DNA of 34,380 nt, taken from assembly GCA_938028835.1 (NCBI GenBank), contig CALIMJ010000013.1, positions 1-34,380 of the forward strand, read 5' to 3'. Both the position numbers and the translations under genes were made by a program. The notes below the pieces were generated by a model, which worked only from the letters and a program-made list of their open reading frames with translations, was not told the origin of the DNA and ran no database searches. Position 1 is the stretch's first letter. Each line of letters begins with the position of its first letter. Below are positions 1 through 7,482 of this stretch, one piece after another. This DNA is from an uncultured bacterium. Its GTDB lineage: Bacteria; Sysuimicrobiota; Sysuimicrobiia; Sysuimicrobiales; Sysuimicrobiaceae.

Positions 1-63
1 GCGGCAGACGAGCCAGGGGATGGCTAGGAGACAACATCCCGGAAAGGAGGCTCGCCGCCGCCC

Positions 64-192
64 ATGCACCAGGGTATCGCTGCGCTGTTGGGGCTGCAAT
101 CGTGGATTATCTACCGGGTAGAGCGGACGGAGGAGGCTAAGGAGGCCTGCTGTCCGGCCTGTGGGGCCCGGACCCGCCGGGTTTGGGGGCGG
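64..192 (+). mobile_element. ISL3-like transposase, N-terminal fragment
   Basis: An ATG preceded by an AAAGGAGG-like ribosome-binding site opens a frame whose first ~43 residues resemble the start of ISL3-type transposases: a LLGLQSW segment followed by a CxxC pair (CPACGARTRRV) that would be the first half of the N-terminal zinc finger. After about position 192 the similarity stops and the frame ends at 294, so only about a tenth of a normal (~400 residue) transposase is left. It sits next to a second transposase relic and a truncated host gene, which supports an insertion hot spot. The family assignment rests on a short stretch and is tentative. Positions 193-388 hold no recognisable gene. 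Confidence 0.4.
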
Positions 193-388
193 GCTAGCCC
201 ATGTTTAACAAGTTGGTGGCTTTCGGGGCCCTTGGGGGAGGGGGCCTTTGAGCTGAAACCCGCATCAGGCCTGGATTTTTTGCCTCGGGGCTAGCTTGCG
301 GCGGATTTTTTGTTGTGAAACTATTTCGCCGGGTTTCCCCGAGAGCTTGCAGGAACCGGTGTGCTGATGTCGTATCAGCGGTTGTCGA

Positions 389-695
389 ATGTTCCTCCGG
401 AAGGTGGTCCGCCAGTCGGCCCAAGGTCCCGTGGAGTACCTCTACCCAGCTGCGGGGACCTGTTTGGGCTGCAGGTGGAGTTGGTGTTTCTCGACCTCAC
501 GAGCACCTACTTTGAGGGCCACAGCGAGCCGGGCTGGCGCTCTCCCTGGATACCGCCCTGGAAGCGCTCCGCCCCGTGCGGCTGGTCACCCTGGAACTGG
601 ACGGGCACCAGACCCGGCTCGTTACCAAGCCCACCCCCCACGCCCAGGCCGTCCTCAAGGCGGTGGGGCTGCCCAGGCTCACGCCCCCTGACCCC
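389..695 (+). mobile_element. Degenerate IS1634-family transposase (three out-of-frame pieces)
   Basis: Three pieces of one transposase lie in order but in three different frames. Positions 389-451 encode the typical start MFLRKVVRQ...EYLYP. Positions ~463-530 encode a central segment with LDLTSTYFEG, the DDE-domain neighbourhood typical of IS1634-type IS4 elements. Positions ~535-692 encode the C-terminus (LEALRPVRLVTLELDG...AVLKAVGLP). A full element would encode about 450-550 residues, so two large internal deletions plus frame changes have removed most of it. Not functional. Its downstream edge coincides with the broken end of the amidohydrolase gene, so the insertion or later deletion probably truncated that gene. 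No clean terminal inverted repeats or target duplication were found by eye. Confidence 0.65.
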
Positions 696-753
696 TGTAG
701 TGAAATCGCCTACCCAGCAACGGCTAACCATGCGGGTTCCAGCCCTGCCGTTG

Positions 754-1140
754 TCAAACACGGGCTAGTTCCTCCACCTCCGCACCCGTTCCCAAGGGTA
801 CGCTGGCCAGGCACCGGAACCGGTCCGGGTAGCGCGCCTTGACCTCGGCGTAGGCCTGGTTGACCAGACGCGCAGCCTGCACCGCCAGGGGTCCGAGGAA
901 CGCGTACACGTTGGGGCTCGTGAGCGACAGCACCTGGACGGACGCACCCAGGTGGTCCATGATCCGCAGGCGCTCTTCGAGATCCACCATGGGCCGCGTG
1001 AGGGTGGCCAGGCGGGTGCCGTGCTGCTCCAGGTAGCGGCGGCCCTGGGCGTCGGTGCGGATCCGCACGCCGTGGGCTTGCTGCTCCAGGAGGGCCAAGT
1101 AGGCCTCCGGGTAGAAGTGGGTGTGGACGTCCACGAGCAT
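754..1140 (-). pseudogene. Amidohydrolase (ACMSD/LigJ-like), truncated at C-terminus
   Basis: The frame starts ATG and reads MLVDVHTHFYP: the HxH pair (His6, His8) is the first metal-binding motif of the amidohydrolase_2 superfamily (2-amino-3-carboxymuconate semialdehyde decarboxylase-like proteins). The segment LNLTSPNVY-like at residues ~73-80 and the RFRCLASVPL strand are also typical. Only 128 residues remain of the usual ~320-340; later metal-binding His and Asp residues are missing, and the last codons run into the IS1634 relic. It is probably inactive. The start lies one base after the stop of the archease gene, so it was the last gene of a LysR-archease-amidohydrolase transcript. The original substrate cannot be inferred. 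Confidence 0.7.
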
Positions 1141-1141
1141 C

Positions 1142-1555
1142 CTACACGTCCAGGTACACTACCGCGGTCCAGCCCCCCGAGGACGGTTCCACCCGGGCCT
1201 GGTGGTAGGTAGCGGACTTCACCTCGATCCCCCGGGGATGGCGGCCGGGGTCGAACCGCTCTCCCCACACCGTGGCCCGCACCCGCCCCTCACCCGCCTC
1301 GTGCACCGCGCAGCGTCGGGCCAGCATCCCGTCCCGGGCGTGCAGGAACAACAGCTCGTTCAGCCACTCCACCGCCAGGGCGGTGAGGTCGTCGGCCTGC
1401 ACCTCTACCTGCCAGGATTCCCGCTCCTGCACCGTCTGGGGGTCTGTGATCAGACCGAACAGGCCCGCGGCCAGCTCTTGCAACAGACTCCCCAAAGAGT
1501 CCGCACTGGCCCGGAGGCCGACCTCGGCGGTGTGCTCCAGGACCTCTACCGGCAC
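1142..1555 (-). CDS. Archease
   Basis: 137 residues, the normal size for archease. Visible family signatures are HTAEVGLRA near the N-terminus (the Asp/Glu-containing metal site region), a central WLNELLFL segment, GERFDPGRH and the C-terminal IEVKSATYH strand. Archease activates the tRNA/RNA ligase RtcB by promoting its guanylylation; that role is known from archaea and humans. No rtcB lies in this window, so the partner must be encoded elsewhere or the protein acts on another target. Start is GTG with a weak GGACGGAG ribosome-binding site about five bases upstream. It lies 36 bp after the LysR gene and one base before the truncated amidohydrolase, consistent with co-transcription. Confidence 0.85.
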   Translation of the reverse strand: MPVEVLEHTAEVGLRASADSLGSLLQELAAGLFGLITDPQTVQERESWQVEVQADDLTALAVEWLNELLFLHARDGMLARRCAVHEAGEGRVRATVWGERFDPGRHPRGIEVKSATYHQARVEPSSGGWTAVVYLDV

Positions 1556-1591
1556 GGCTCCGTCCAGGTGGCGCCCTGGGCAGGCGCAGTC

Positions 1592-2533
1592 CTAACCCGC
1601 ACCCGCGTCCTCCGCGGCGACCCGGGTGAACTGCGGGTCGCCCATCAGCTCCAGCAGCGCCCGCATGAGGAGGCTGACCCGCTTCTCCCGGTGGCGGACG
1701 CCCCACAGGGTCCGGGTGGGCCGGAAGTCCACGGTGTCCACCACCACCAGGTGTCCCTGCCGCAAGGCCTCCTCCGCGGCCAGTCGGGAAATCACTCCCA
1801 CCCCGAGCCCCGCGGCCACCGCCCGGACGACCGCCTCGTTCCCCTGCAGTTCCATGGCGGGGGTAGGCACCAGCCCGAGGCCGCGGAACGCCCGCTCCGC
1901 CGCCTCCCGGGTCCCGCTCCCCCGCTCCCGCATCACAAGCCGCTGGCGAACCAGCTCCGCCGCGGTCACGTCCCTGCGCTGCGCCAGGGGGTGATCGGGC
2001 GACGCGATGACCACCAACTGGTCGGTGTGGTAGGGGAAGTGGACGATGGACTCGTGCCGCATGCCGTCGCCCACCACCCCCACGTCCAGCTCGTTGCGCA
2101 GCAGCTTCTCGTAAACCCGCCGGGTGGGCAGGATCTCCAGGGTGATCTCCGCCTCCGGCGCCTGCTCTCGCACCCGCGCCAGGAGGGGCGGGAGGAGGTA
2201 CGTCCCGGGGGTGTTGTTGGCTCCCACCCGGAGAGAGCCGGCCGCCGTCCCCCGCAGGTCCCGGATCGCCTGCTCCGCCTCTTCCAGCAGGGAGAGGATC
2301 CGCACCGCGTACTCGTCCAGAACGCGCCCAGCCTCGGTGAGGAAGATGCGCTTGCCGATCTGCTCGAACAGCTCCACGCCCAGGGCCCGCTCCAGCTCCC
2401 GCACCTGGATGCTCACGGAGGGCTGGGTGATGCGCAGCTCCTCCGCGGCGCGGGAGAACGAACCCGCCCGCACCACGGTCCGGAAGATCTTGAGCTGGTG
2501 GACGTTCAGCATCCCTTGACTTCCCGTTTCCAC
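1592..2533 (-). CDS. LysR-family transcriptional regulator (CysL/CbbR-like)
   Basis: 313 residues, standard LysR length. The N-terminal winged HTH reads LKIFRTVVRAGSFSRAAEEL then ITQPSVSIQVRELE; the rest is a periplasmic-binding-like effector domain (YLLPPLLARVREQAPE, ELDVGVVGD, GLGVGVISR). The pattern is closest to the CysL/CbbR branch, which often responds to sulfur, nitrogen or carbon metabolites; the effector here is unknown. Two starts are possible: GTG at 2533 with a strong GGGGAGG site, or ATG at 2512, which gives the usual family N-terminus MLNVHQLKIF. The gene diverges from the serine operon across a 327-bp spacer and precedes the archease gene. LysR proteins often control the divergent operon, so an input to serine synthesis besides the T-box is possible but unproven. 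Confidence 0.9.
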   Translation of the reverse strand: METGSQGMLNVHQLKIFRTVVRAGSFSRAAEELRITQPSVSIQVRELERALGVELFEQIGKRIFLTEAGRVLDEYAVRILSLLEEAEQAIRDLRGTAAGSLRVGANNTPGTYLLPPLLARVREQAPEAEITLEILPTRRVYEKLLRNELDVGVVGDGMRHESIVHFPYHTDQLVVIASPDHPLAQRRDVTAAELVRQRLVMRERGSGTREAAERAFRGLGLVPTPAMELQGNEAVVRAVAAGLGVGVISRLAAEEALRQGHLVVVDTVDFRPTRTLWGVRHREKRVSLLMRALLELMGDPQFTRVAAEDAGAG

Positions 2534-2585
2534 TATACCTCCCCACCGGCAGGGGGGCCCATGGGTGGCTGTGATCCCCGGCCCC

Positions 2586-2614
2586 TAGACAGGCGGGCCC
2601 GCGGGCCCTATCGT
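2586..2614 (+). promoter_or_regulatory. Putative sigma-A promoter of the serine operon
   Basis: TAGACA (2586-2591) and TATCGT (2609-2614) are separated by exactly 17 bp, matching five and four of six consensus bases. Predicted transcription start is near 2621, just before the first structured element of the T-box leader. Assigned by eye. Confidence 0.4.
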
Positions 2615-2621
2615 TTGTAAA

Positions 2622-2848
2622 CGAGACCGGCGAGGACGGAGGCAGCACCTCGTCTGCACCCTCAGCGAGCCGGCAGGCCGGTGGGAGCCGGCGGGCGGAC
2701 GCGGCGGGTTCCACCTCCGGAGCCGCGGCGACAACGCCGCCGGGGGAGGCCCGATAGAGCCGGAGAGGTGCCGGCCCCTGAGGCCGGAATCAGAGTGGCA
2801 CCGCGGGAAGCGGAAACCTCCCGTCTCTGAGACGCGGAGGTTTTTTGT
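2622..2848 (+). promoter_or_regulatory. T-box leader (predicted tRNA-Ser sensor)
   Basis: The diagnostic T-box sequence AGTGGCACCGCGGGA lies at 2794-2808 and is followed by an intrinsic terminator (2815-2848), 12 bp before the aminotransferase start. A perfect stem III-type hairpin, CCGGCC/GGCCGG, occupies 2771-2787. Upstream, GGTGGGAGCC (about 2680-2689) resembles the conserved 3' side of the stem I distal region. A UCC serine codon followed by A at 2710-2713 is the best candidate specifier, which agrees with serine synthesis and seryl-tRNA synthetase genes downstream. In this class, uncharged tRNA pairs with the specifier and the T-box bulge, stabilises the antiterminator and permits transcription. 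The specifier assignment is by eye and would be confirmed by a covariance-model fold. Confidence 0.85.
2815..2848 (+). terminator. T-box-controlled intrinsic terminator
   Basis: The arms AACCTC (2815-2820) and GAGGTT (2837-2842), with inner GTCTC/GAGAC pairing, form a hairpin followed by a run of six T (2841-2846). It overlaps the sequence needed for the competing T-box antiterminator, as expected for a transcriptional T-box switch. Confidence 0.8.
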
Positions 2849-2860
2849 TGGAGGTGGAGG

Positions 2861-4018
2861 ATGGACGAGCTGCTCCTGATCCCGGGACCGACCCCGGTGC
2901 CCGCGCCCGTGCGGGAGGCCGGGAGCCGGCCCATGACCAACCACCGCAGCGAGGCGTTCGCGCGGGTCCTGCGGACCGTGCTGGAGGGGGTGCGGGAGCT
3001 GTACCGCACGCGCCAGCCGGTGATCCCGTACGCCAGCTCCGGGACCGGGGTGCTGGAGGCCGCGGTGGTGAACACCCTCTCGCCGGGAGACCGGGTGCTG
3101 ACGCTGTCGTGCGGGGCCTTCGGGAACCGCTTCAGCCGCATCGCTCGGGCTTACGGGGCAGAGGTCACCCACGTGGAGGTGGAGTGGGGCACGGGGGTGC
3201 CGCCCGAGCTGTTGGAGGAACACCTGAAGAAGGCGGACTACCGGGCGGTGCTGGTCACCCACAACGAGACCTCCACAGGCGTGCAGAACGACTTGAGCGC
3301 CCTAGCCGGTGCGCGGGGAGACCGTCCCGCGCTGCTTTTGGTGGACGCGGTGAGCTCCCTGGGGGCCATCCCCCTTGAGATGGACGCGTGGGGGCTGGAC
3401 GTGGTGGTCACCGCGTCCCAGAAGGCGCTGGGCTGCCCGCCCGGGGTGAGCTTCCTGGCTGCCAGCGAGCGCGCGTGGGAGGCGCACCGCACGGCTCGGA
3501 TGCCCCGCTACTACTGGGACATGGGCATGGTGCAAGACGCCCTCCGGCAGCCCCTGACGCAGACGCCCTTCACCCCGGCGGTTTCGGTCTTCTACAGCCT
3601 GGAGGCCTCTCTGGAGCTGATCCGGCAGGAAGGCTACGAAGCCGTGTGGGAACGGCACCGGCTTCTCAGCGAGGCGGTCCGCGCAGGCGTCCGCGCCCTG
3701 GGTCTGCGACCGGTGGCGGACGAGCGATGGGCTTCCTGGACGGTGACGGCGGTGTGGCTGCCGGAGGGCGTGTCCGCGGAGGCTCTGGTGGGCCGCGTGC
3801 GGGAGCGGTACGGGGTAGTCCTGGCAGGGGGCCAGGGCAGGCTGGAGGGCAGGGCGTTCCGGATCGGCCACCTGGGCTACGTGAGGCCCCAGGACATCCT
3901 GCGGTGCATGGAGGCGCTGGGCGCGGTGCTGCGGGAGCTGGGCGTGGCGGTGGAACCGCAGGCGGGGCTGGAGGCAGCCCGGCGTGTGTTCGGGGCCCGG
4001 GCGGCGCAGGCGGTGTAG
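2861..4018 (+). CDS. Class-V PLP aminotransferase, probable phosphoserine/serine aminotransferase
   Basis: 385 residues, fold-type I, class V. The N-terminal LIPGPTPVP motif, VDAVSSLG (Asp162 binding the pyridine nitrogen) and TASQKALGCPPG with Lys188 as the PLP Schiff-base lysine are intact. The family covers alanine/serine-glyoxylate aminotransferases. In organisms lacking classical SerC, such a gene next to serA is thought to supply the 3-phosphohydroxypyruvate to phosphoserine step. Here it is first in a T-box operon with serA (six bp later) and serS, so a serine-biosynthetic role is the best inference, though serine:pyruvate or serine:glyoxylate transamination cannot be excluded. Start is ATG with GGAGGTGGAGG directly upstream, after the terminator. 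No serB (phosphoserine phosphatase) is in the window. Confidence 0.88.
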   Translation: MDELLLIPGPTPVPAPVREAGSRPMTNHRSEAFARVLRTVLEGVRELYRTRQPVIPYASSGTGVLEAAVVNTLSPGDRVLTLSCGAFGNRFSRIARAYGAEVTHVEVEWGTGVPPELLEEHLKKADYRAVLVTHNETSTGVQNDLSALAGARGDRPALLLVDAVSSLGAIPLEMDAWGLDVVVTASQKALGCPPGVSFLAASERAWEAHRTARMPRYYWDMGMVQDALRQPLTQTPFTPAVSVFYSLEASLELIRQEGYEAVWERHRLLSEAVRAGVRALGLRPVADERWASWTVTAVWLPEGVSAEALVGRVRERYGVVLAGGQGRLEGRAFRIGHLGYVRPQDILRCMEALGAVLRELGVAVEPQAGLEAARRVFGARAAQAV

Positions 4019-4023
4019 GCGGC

Positions 4024-5646
4024 ATGGCACTGGCTACGGATCGGCAGAAGGTCGGCGCGGTAGGCGTCCGCCACCGGGTGCTGGTGGCGGACGGCTTGGG
4101 TGAAGCGGGCCTGCGCCGGCTTCGGGAGTCCTGCGAGGTGCAGGTGTTTGGGGGGCTGTCGGAGGAGGAGCTGTGCGCCCGGCTGGAGGGCGTGCACGCC
4201 CTAGTGGTGCGGAGCCGCACCAGGGTCACCCGGCGCGCCCTCGAGGCGGGGCGGGACCTGCGGGTAGTGGCGCGGGCGGGCGTGGGCGTGGACAACATCG
4301 ACGTGGAGGCTGCCACCCGCGCGGGGGTGTTGGTGATCAACACGCCGGACAGCAGCGTCCGGGCCACCGCGGAGCACACCCTGGCGATGCTGTTGGCCTG
4401 CTGCCGGAACCTGCCGCAGGCCTATCAGTCCCTGCAGCGCGGGGAGTGGAGCCGCGAGGCCTTCGTGGGTACCGAGGTGTACGGGAAGACCCTGGGGGTG
4501 GTGGGGCTGGGCCGCATCGGGAGTGAGGTGGCGCGTCTGGCCCGGGGTGTAGGGATGCGGGTGTTGGCCTACGACCCCTACGTGAGCGCGGAGCGCGCTG
4601 CGCACCTCGGCTCCGAGCTGGTGCCCTTCGAGCGCCTGCTGGAGGAGGCGGACTTCATCACCCTCCACGTGCCCCTATCCGCCCAGACCCGGGGCATGAT
4701 CGGCCGGGACCAGCTGCGTCGGATGAAGCGGGGCGTGCGACTGGTCAACTGCGCCCGCGGGGGGCTGGTGGACGAGGAGGCGCTACTGGAGGCCCTGGAG
4801 GAGGGACACGTGGCCGGAGCGGCGCTGGACGTGTTCGCGGAGGAGCCCCCCAGGGACCTCCGGCTGGTCCGGCACCCCCGGGTGGTGGCGACCCCCCACC
4901 TGGGGGCCTCCACCCGGGAGGCCCAGGAGGCTATCGGCGTGGACGTGGCGGAGCAGGTCCTGCAGGCGCTGGCGGGCCGGCTGCCCCGCGGCGCGGTGAA
5001 CGTGGCAGCCTTCCGCGGCGACGCGTGGGAGCGCCTCAGCCCCCACCTGGAACTGGGCCGCGTCCTGGGAGCCCTGCTGCGGCAGCTGAGCCCCGGCCCC
5101 GTCTACGCGGTGGAGGTGCGGCTGGAGGGCGAGCTCAGCCACGTGGAGCCTTCACCCCTGGTGGCCTCCGTGCTGGTGGGCCTGCTGAGCGGGGTGACCG
5201 ACCAGGTGGTGAACGTGGTGAACGCGCACCTGCTGGCCAGCGAGCGGGGCATCCGGGTGGTGGAGTCCCGGCAGGAGACCAGCGAGGACTTTGCCAGCCT
5301 GATGGTGGTCACCGCCCACACCCCTAGCGGCGACTTCCAGTTGGGCGGGACGCTGTTTGGCCGAAGCGAGCCGCGCATCGTGCGCATCGGCCACTACCGG
5401 ATCGACCTGGACCCGGCTCCTTACATGCTGTTCGCCTGGAACACCGACCGGCCCGGGATGATCGGGCGGGTGGGGACCATCCTGGGCCGCCACGGCGTCA
5501 ACATCGCGGGCATGCACCTGGGCCGCGAGAGCCCAGGAGGAGTGGCGGTGATGGTGTTGACCCTGGACGACCCTGTTCCTCCGGACGCGGTGGCGGAGAT
5601 CCGGTCCCTGGACGGGATCTACGACGTGAAGGTGGCGCGGCTGTGA
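4024..5646 (+). CDS. serA: D-3-phosphoglycerate dehydrogenase (long form with ACT domain)
   Basis: 540 residues from ATG, the usual length for the long (type I) SerA. It oxidises 3-phosphoglycerate to 3-phosphohydroxypyruvate with NAD+, the first step of the phosphorylated serine pathway. A split catalytic domain surrounds a Rossmann domain with GLGRIG (161-166). Catalytic residues are visible as Arg245 in VNCARGG, Glu274 in DVFAEEP and His292 in PHLGAST. An intervening ASB domain (~320-450) and a C-terminal ACT domain (~468-540, AWNTDRPGMIGRVGTIL) suggest allosteric serine feedback. Residues 1-17 extend beyond the conserved start, so a GTG further in is possible. It follows the aminotransferase by five bases and precedes serS by about 50 bp under the same T-box. 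Confidence 0.95.
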   Translation: MALATDRQKVGAVGVRHRVLVADGLGEAGLRRLRESCEVQVFGGLSEEELCARLEGVHALVVRSRTRVTRRALEAGRDLRVVARAGVGVDNIDVEAATRAGVLVINTPDSSVRATAEHTLAMLLACCRNLPQAYQSLQRGEWSREAFVGTEVYGKTLGVVGLGRIGSEVARLARGVGMRVLAYDPYVSAERAAHLGSELVPFERLLEEADFITLHVPLSAQTRGMIGRDQLRRMKRGVRLVNCARGGLVDEEALLEALEEGHVAGAALDVFAEEPPRDLRLVRHPRVVATPHLGASTREAQEAIGVDVAEQVLQALAGRLPRGAVNVAAFRGDAWERLSPHLELGRVLGALLRQLSPGPVYAVEVRLEGELSHVEPSPLVASVLVGLLSGVTDQVVNVVNAHLLASERGIRVVESRQETSEDFASLMVVTAHTPSGDFQLGGTLFGRSEPRIVRIGHYRIDLDPAPYMLFAWNTDRPGMIGRVGTILGRHGVNIAGMHLGRESPGGVAVMVLTLDDPVPPDAVAEIRSLDGIYDVKVARL

Positions 5647-5696
5647 CGGAGGCTCCGATCCGCGCCTGCGGAGCAGGGAGGTAGCGAGTCCGGCGT

Positions 5697-6980
5697 TTGG
5701 GGGCAGCGGCGGTGGTGGACCTGAGATCCCTCCGCGAGGATCCGCAGACGTTCCGGGAAGCGTTGCGGCGTCGAGGCCATGATCCGTCCCTGGTGGACCG
5801 GGCGCTGGAGCTGGACCGCTCCTGGCGGGAGGCGCTGCAGGAGGTGGAGCGACTGCGGGCGCAACAGAACCGCGCCAGCGAGGAGGTGGCGCGGCTTTCC
5901 CGAGAGGTGCGGGGGCAGAAGATCGCGGAGGTGCGGGAGCTGGCGGCGCGCCTGAAGGAACTGGAACCCGAGGTGCGGCGCCGGCGGGAAGAGCTGGAGC
6001 GGGTGCTGCTCCTGTTCCCCAATCCCCCGCACCCCACGGTCCCGGACGGTGTGGGGGAGCAGGACAACGTGGTGGTCCGCACGTGGGGCAGGCCGACCCG
6101 GTTCGACTTCGAGCCCAAGGACCACGTGGAGCTCGGCCGGCGGCTGGGCATCCTGGACTTCGAGCGGGCCGCCAAGGTCTCCGGCTCCCGTTTCTACTAC
6201 CTCCTGGGGAAGGGCGCGCTTGTGGAGATGGCCCTCGTCCGGTACGCCCTGGACCGTCTGCTGGCCCACGGGTTCGTGCCGGTGATCCCGCCGGTGCTGG
6301 TGCGGCCGGAGATCATCACGGGCGCCTGGGGCGGGGCCACCTTCGACCCGCAGCAGACGTACCGCGTGGCGGAGGACGACCTGGCCCTGATCGGGACGTC
6401 GGAGCAGAGTCTGGCCGGTTTCTACCGAGACGAGGTCCTGGACGCGCAGCGGCTGCCGGTGCGGTTCGCGGGGATCTCCTGGTGCTTCCGCCGGGAAGCC
6501 GGCGCCCACGGCCGCGAGACCCGAGGCCTGTACCGTGTGCACCAATTCGACAAGGTGGAGATGTTCTCGTTCGCGCACCCCGAACGGTCGTGGGAAGAGC
6601 ATGAGTTCCTGGTGAGCGTGGAGGAGGAGATCCTGCAGGGGCTGGGGATCCCGTACCGGGTGGTGCTGCTGTGCGCGGGGGACCTGGGCACCGCGTCCGC
6701 GAAGACCTACGACCTGGAGGCGTGGATGCCGGGTCGGGGGGCCTACGGGGAGGTGACCTCCTGCAGCAACACCACGGACTTCCAGGCGCGGCGGCTCAAC
6801 GTGCGCTTCCGCGAGCGGGGCAGGACGGAGTTCGTACACACCCTGAACGGTACCGCCCTGGCCACGTCGCGCGTCCTCATCGCCCTGCTGGAGAACTACC
6901 AACAGCCGGACGGCAGCGTCCGAATCCCGGAAGCCCTCGTGCCCTACACGGGCTTTGACCGCGTGGAGCCCGCGGTGTGA
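5697..6980 (+). CDS. serS: Seryl-tRNA synthetase
   Basis: Class II aminoacyl-tRNA synthetase of 427 residues or slightly fewer. An N-terminal helical arm (~35-105, strongly charged coiled coil) binds the long variable arm of tRNA-Ser. The core has the serine-recognition loop TSEQSL (234-239), motif 2 around CFRREAGAHGRETRGLYR (263-280) and motif 3 LNGTALATSRVLIALLEN (383-400). It charges tRNA-Ser (and tRNA-Sec where present). The start is uncertain: TTG 5697 is listed, but GTG at 5712 or 5715 gives the typical family start MVDLRSL; the GGGAGG site lies at about 5677-5682. Being third in a serine T-box operon ties synthetase supply and amino acid supply to the same uncharged-tRNA signal. Confidence 0.95.
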   Translation: MGAAAVVDLRSLREDPQTFREALRRRGHDPSLVDRALELDRSWREALQEVERLRAQQNRASEEVARLSREVRGQKIAEVRELAARLKELEPEVRRRREELERVLLLFPNPPHPTVPDGVGEQDNVVVRTWGRPTRFDFEPKDHVELGRRLGILDFERAAKVSGSRFYYLLGKGALVEMALVRYALDRLLAHGFVPVIPPVLVRPEIITGAWGGATFDPQQTYRVAEDDLALIGTSEQSLAGFYRDEVLDAQRLPVRFAGISWCFRREAGAHGRETRGLYRVHQFDKVEMFSFAHPERSWEEHEFLVSVEEEILQGLGIPYRVVLLCAGDLGTASAKTYDLEAWMPGRGAYGEVTSCSNTTDFQARRLNVRFRERGRTEFVHTLNGTALATSRVLIALLENYQQPDGSVRIPEALVPYTGFDRVEPAV

Positions 6981-6990
6981 CGGGGTCGGG

Positions 6991-7482
6991 GTGGACTCCT
7001 TCGAGGAACTGCTGAGCCGGGGCGAAGAGGCCCTCGCGGAGGGCGCGTGGCATCGGGCAGAGGAGTGCTTCCAGCAAGCGGTGGCCCTGCGCCCGACCTC
7101 CGCCCACGCCCACAGCAGGCTCGGGGTGGCCCTGGCCCGCCAGGGGCGGTACGAGGAGGCGCTGGCCAGGTTCCGGGAGGCCCTGCAGCTAGACCCCCTT
7201 TACGCACCCGCCTACTGCAACATCGGCACCGTCCACGGCGAGCGGGGCGACCTGGAGGAGGCGGTCCGGGCGTACCGGAAGGCCCTGGAGCTGGACCCCG
7301 ACTACGCGGTGGCGCACCAGAACCTAGCCGCGGTGTACAAGCGGCTGGGCCGGTACGAGGAGTTCGTGCGCCACATGAAGCGGGCCACGCGGCTGGCCGC
7401 ACGGGGCCCCAGGGTCGCGGGCCGGCCGGGATGCCTCGTCACCCTTCTGGCAGTGGGCGCGGTCCTGTGGTGGGTGCGCTAA
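6991..7482 (+). CDS. TPR-repeat protein with C-terminal membrane anchor
   Basis: 163 residues from GTG at 6991, ten bases after the serS stop. Three to four tandem tetratricopeptide repeats cover residues ~5-125 (WHRAEECFQQAVALRP, YEEALARFREALQLDP, LEEAVRAYRKALELDP), ending with a partial repeat (GRYEEFVRHMKRA). The last ~17 residues (CLVTLLAVGAVLWWV) are hydrophobic and would anchor the protein by its tail, leaving the repeats in the cytoplasm. TPR domains mediate protein-protein contacts; the partner is unknown. Its place at the end of the serine operon suggests co-expression but not a defined role. Its last 44 bp overlap the convergent GNAT gene. Confidence 0.8.
   Translation: MDSFEELLSRGEEALAEGAWHRAEECFQQAVALRPTSAHAHSRLGVALARQGRYEEALARFREALQLDPLYAPAYCNIGTVHGERGDLEEAVRAYRKALELDPDYAVAHQNLAAVYKRLGRYEEFVRHMKRATRLAARGPRVAGRPGCLVTLLAVGAVLWWVR

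Noticed and set aside
1121..2714. Long open frames on both strands over the LysR gene
   Set aside because: They lack any family signature and overlap a well-supported LysR gene; typical GC-rich shadow frames.
3388..4023. An N-terminal extension of serA of about 210 codons
   Set aside because: The extension overlaps the aminotransferase and is Gly/Arg-rich without homology; the ATG at 4024 begins the SerA fold.
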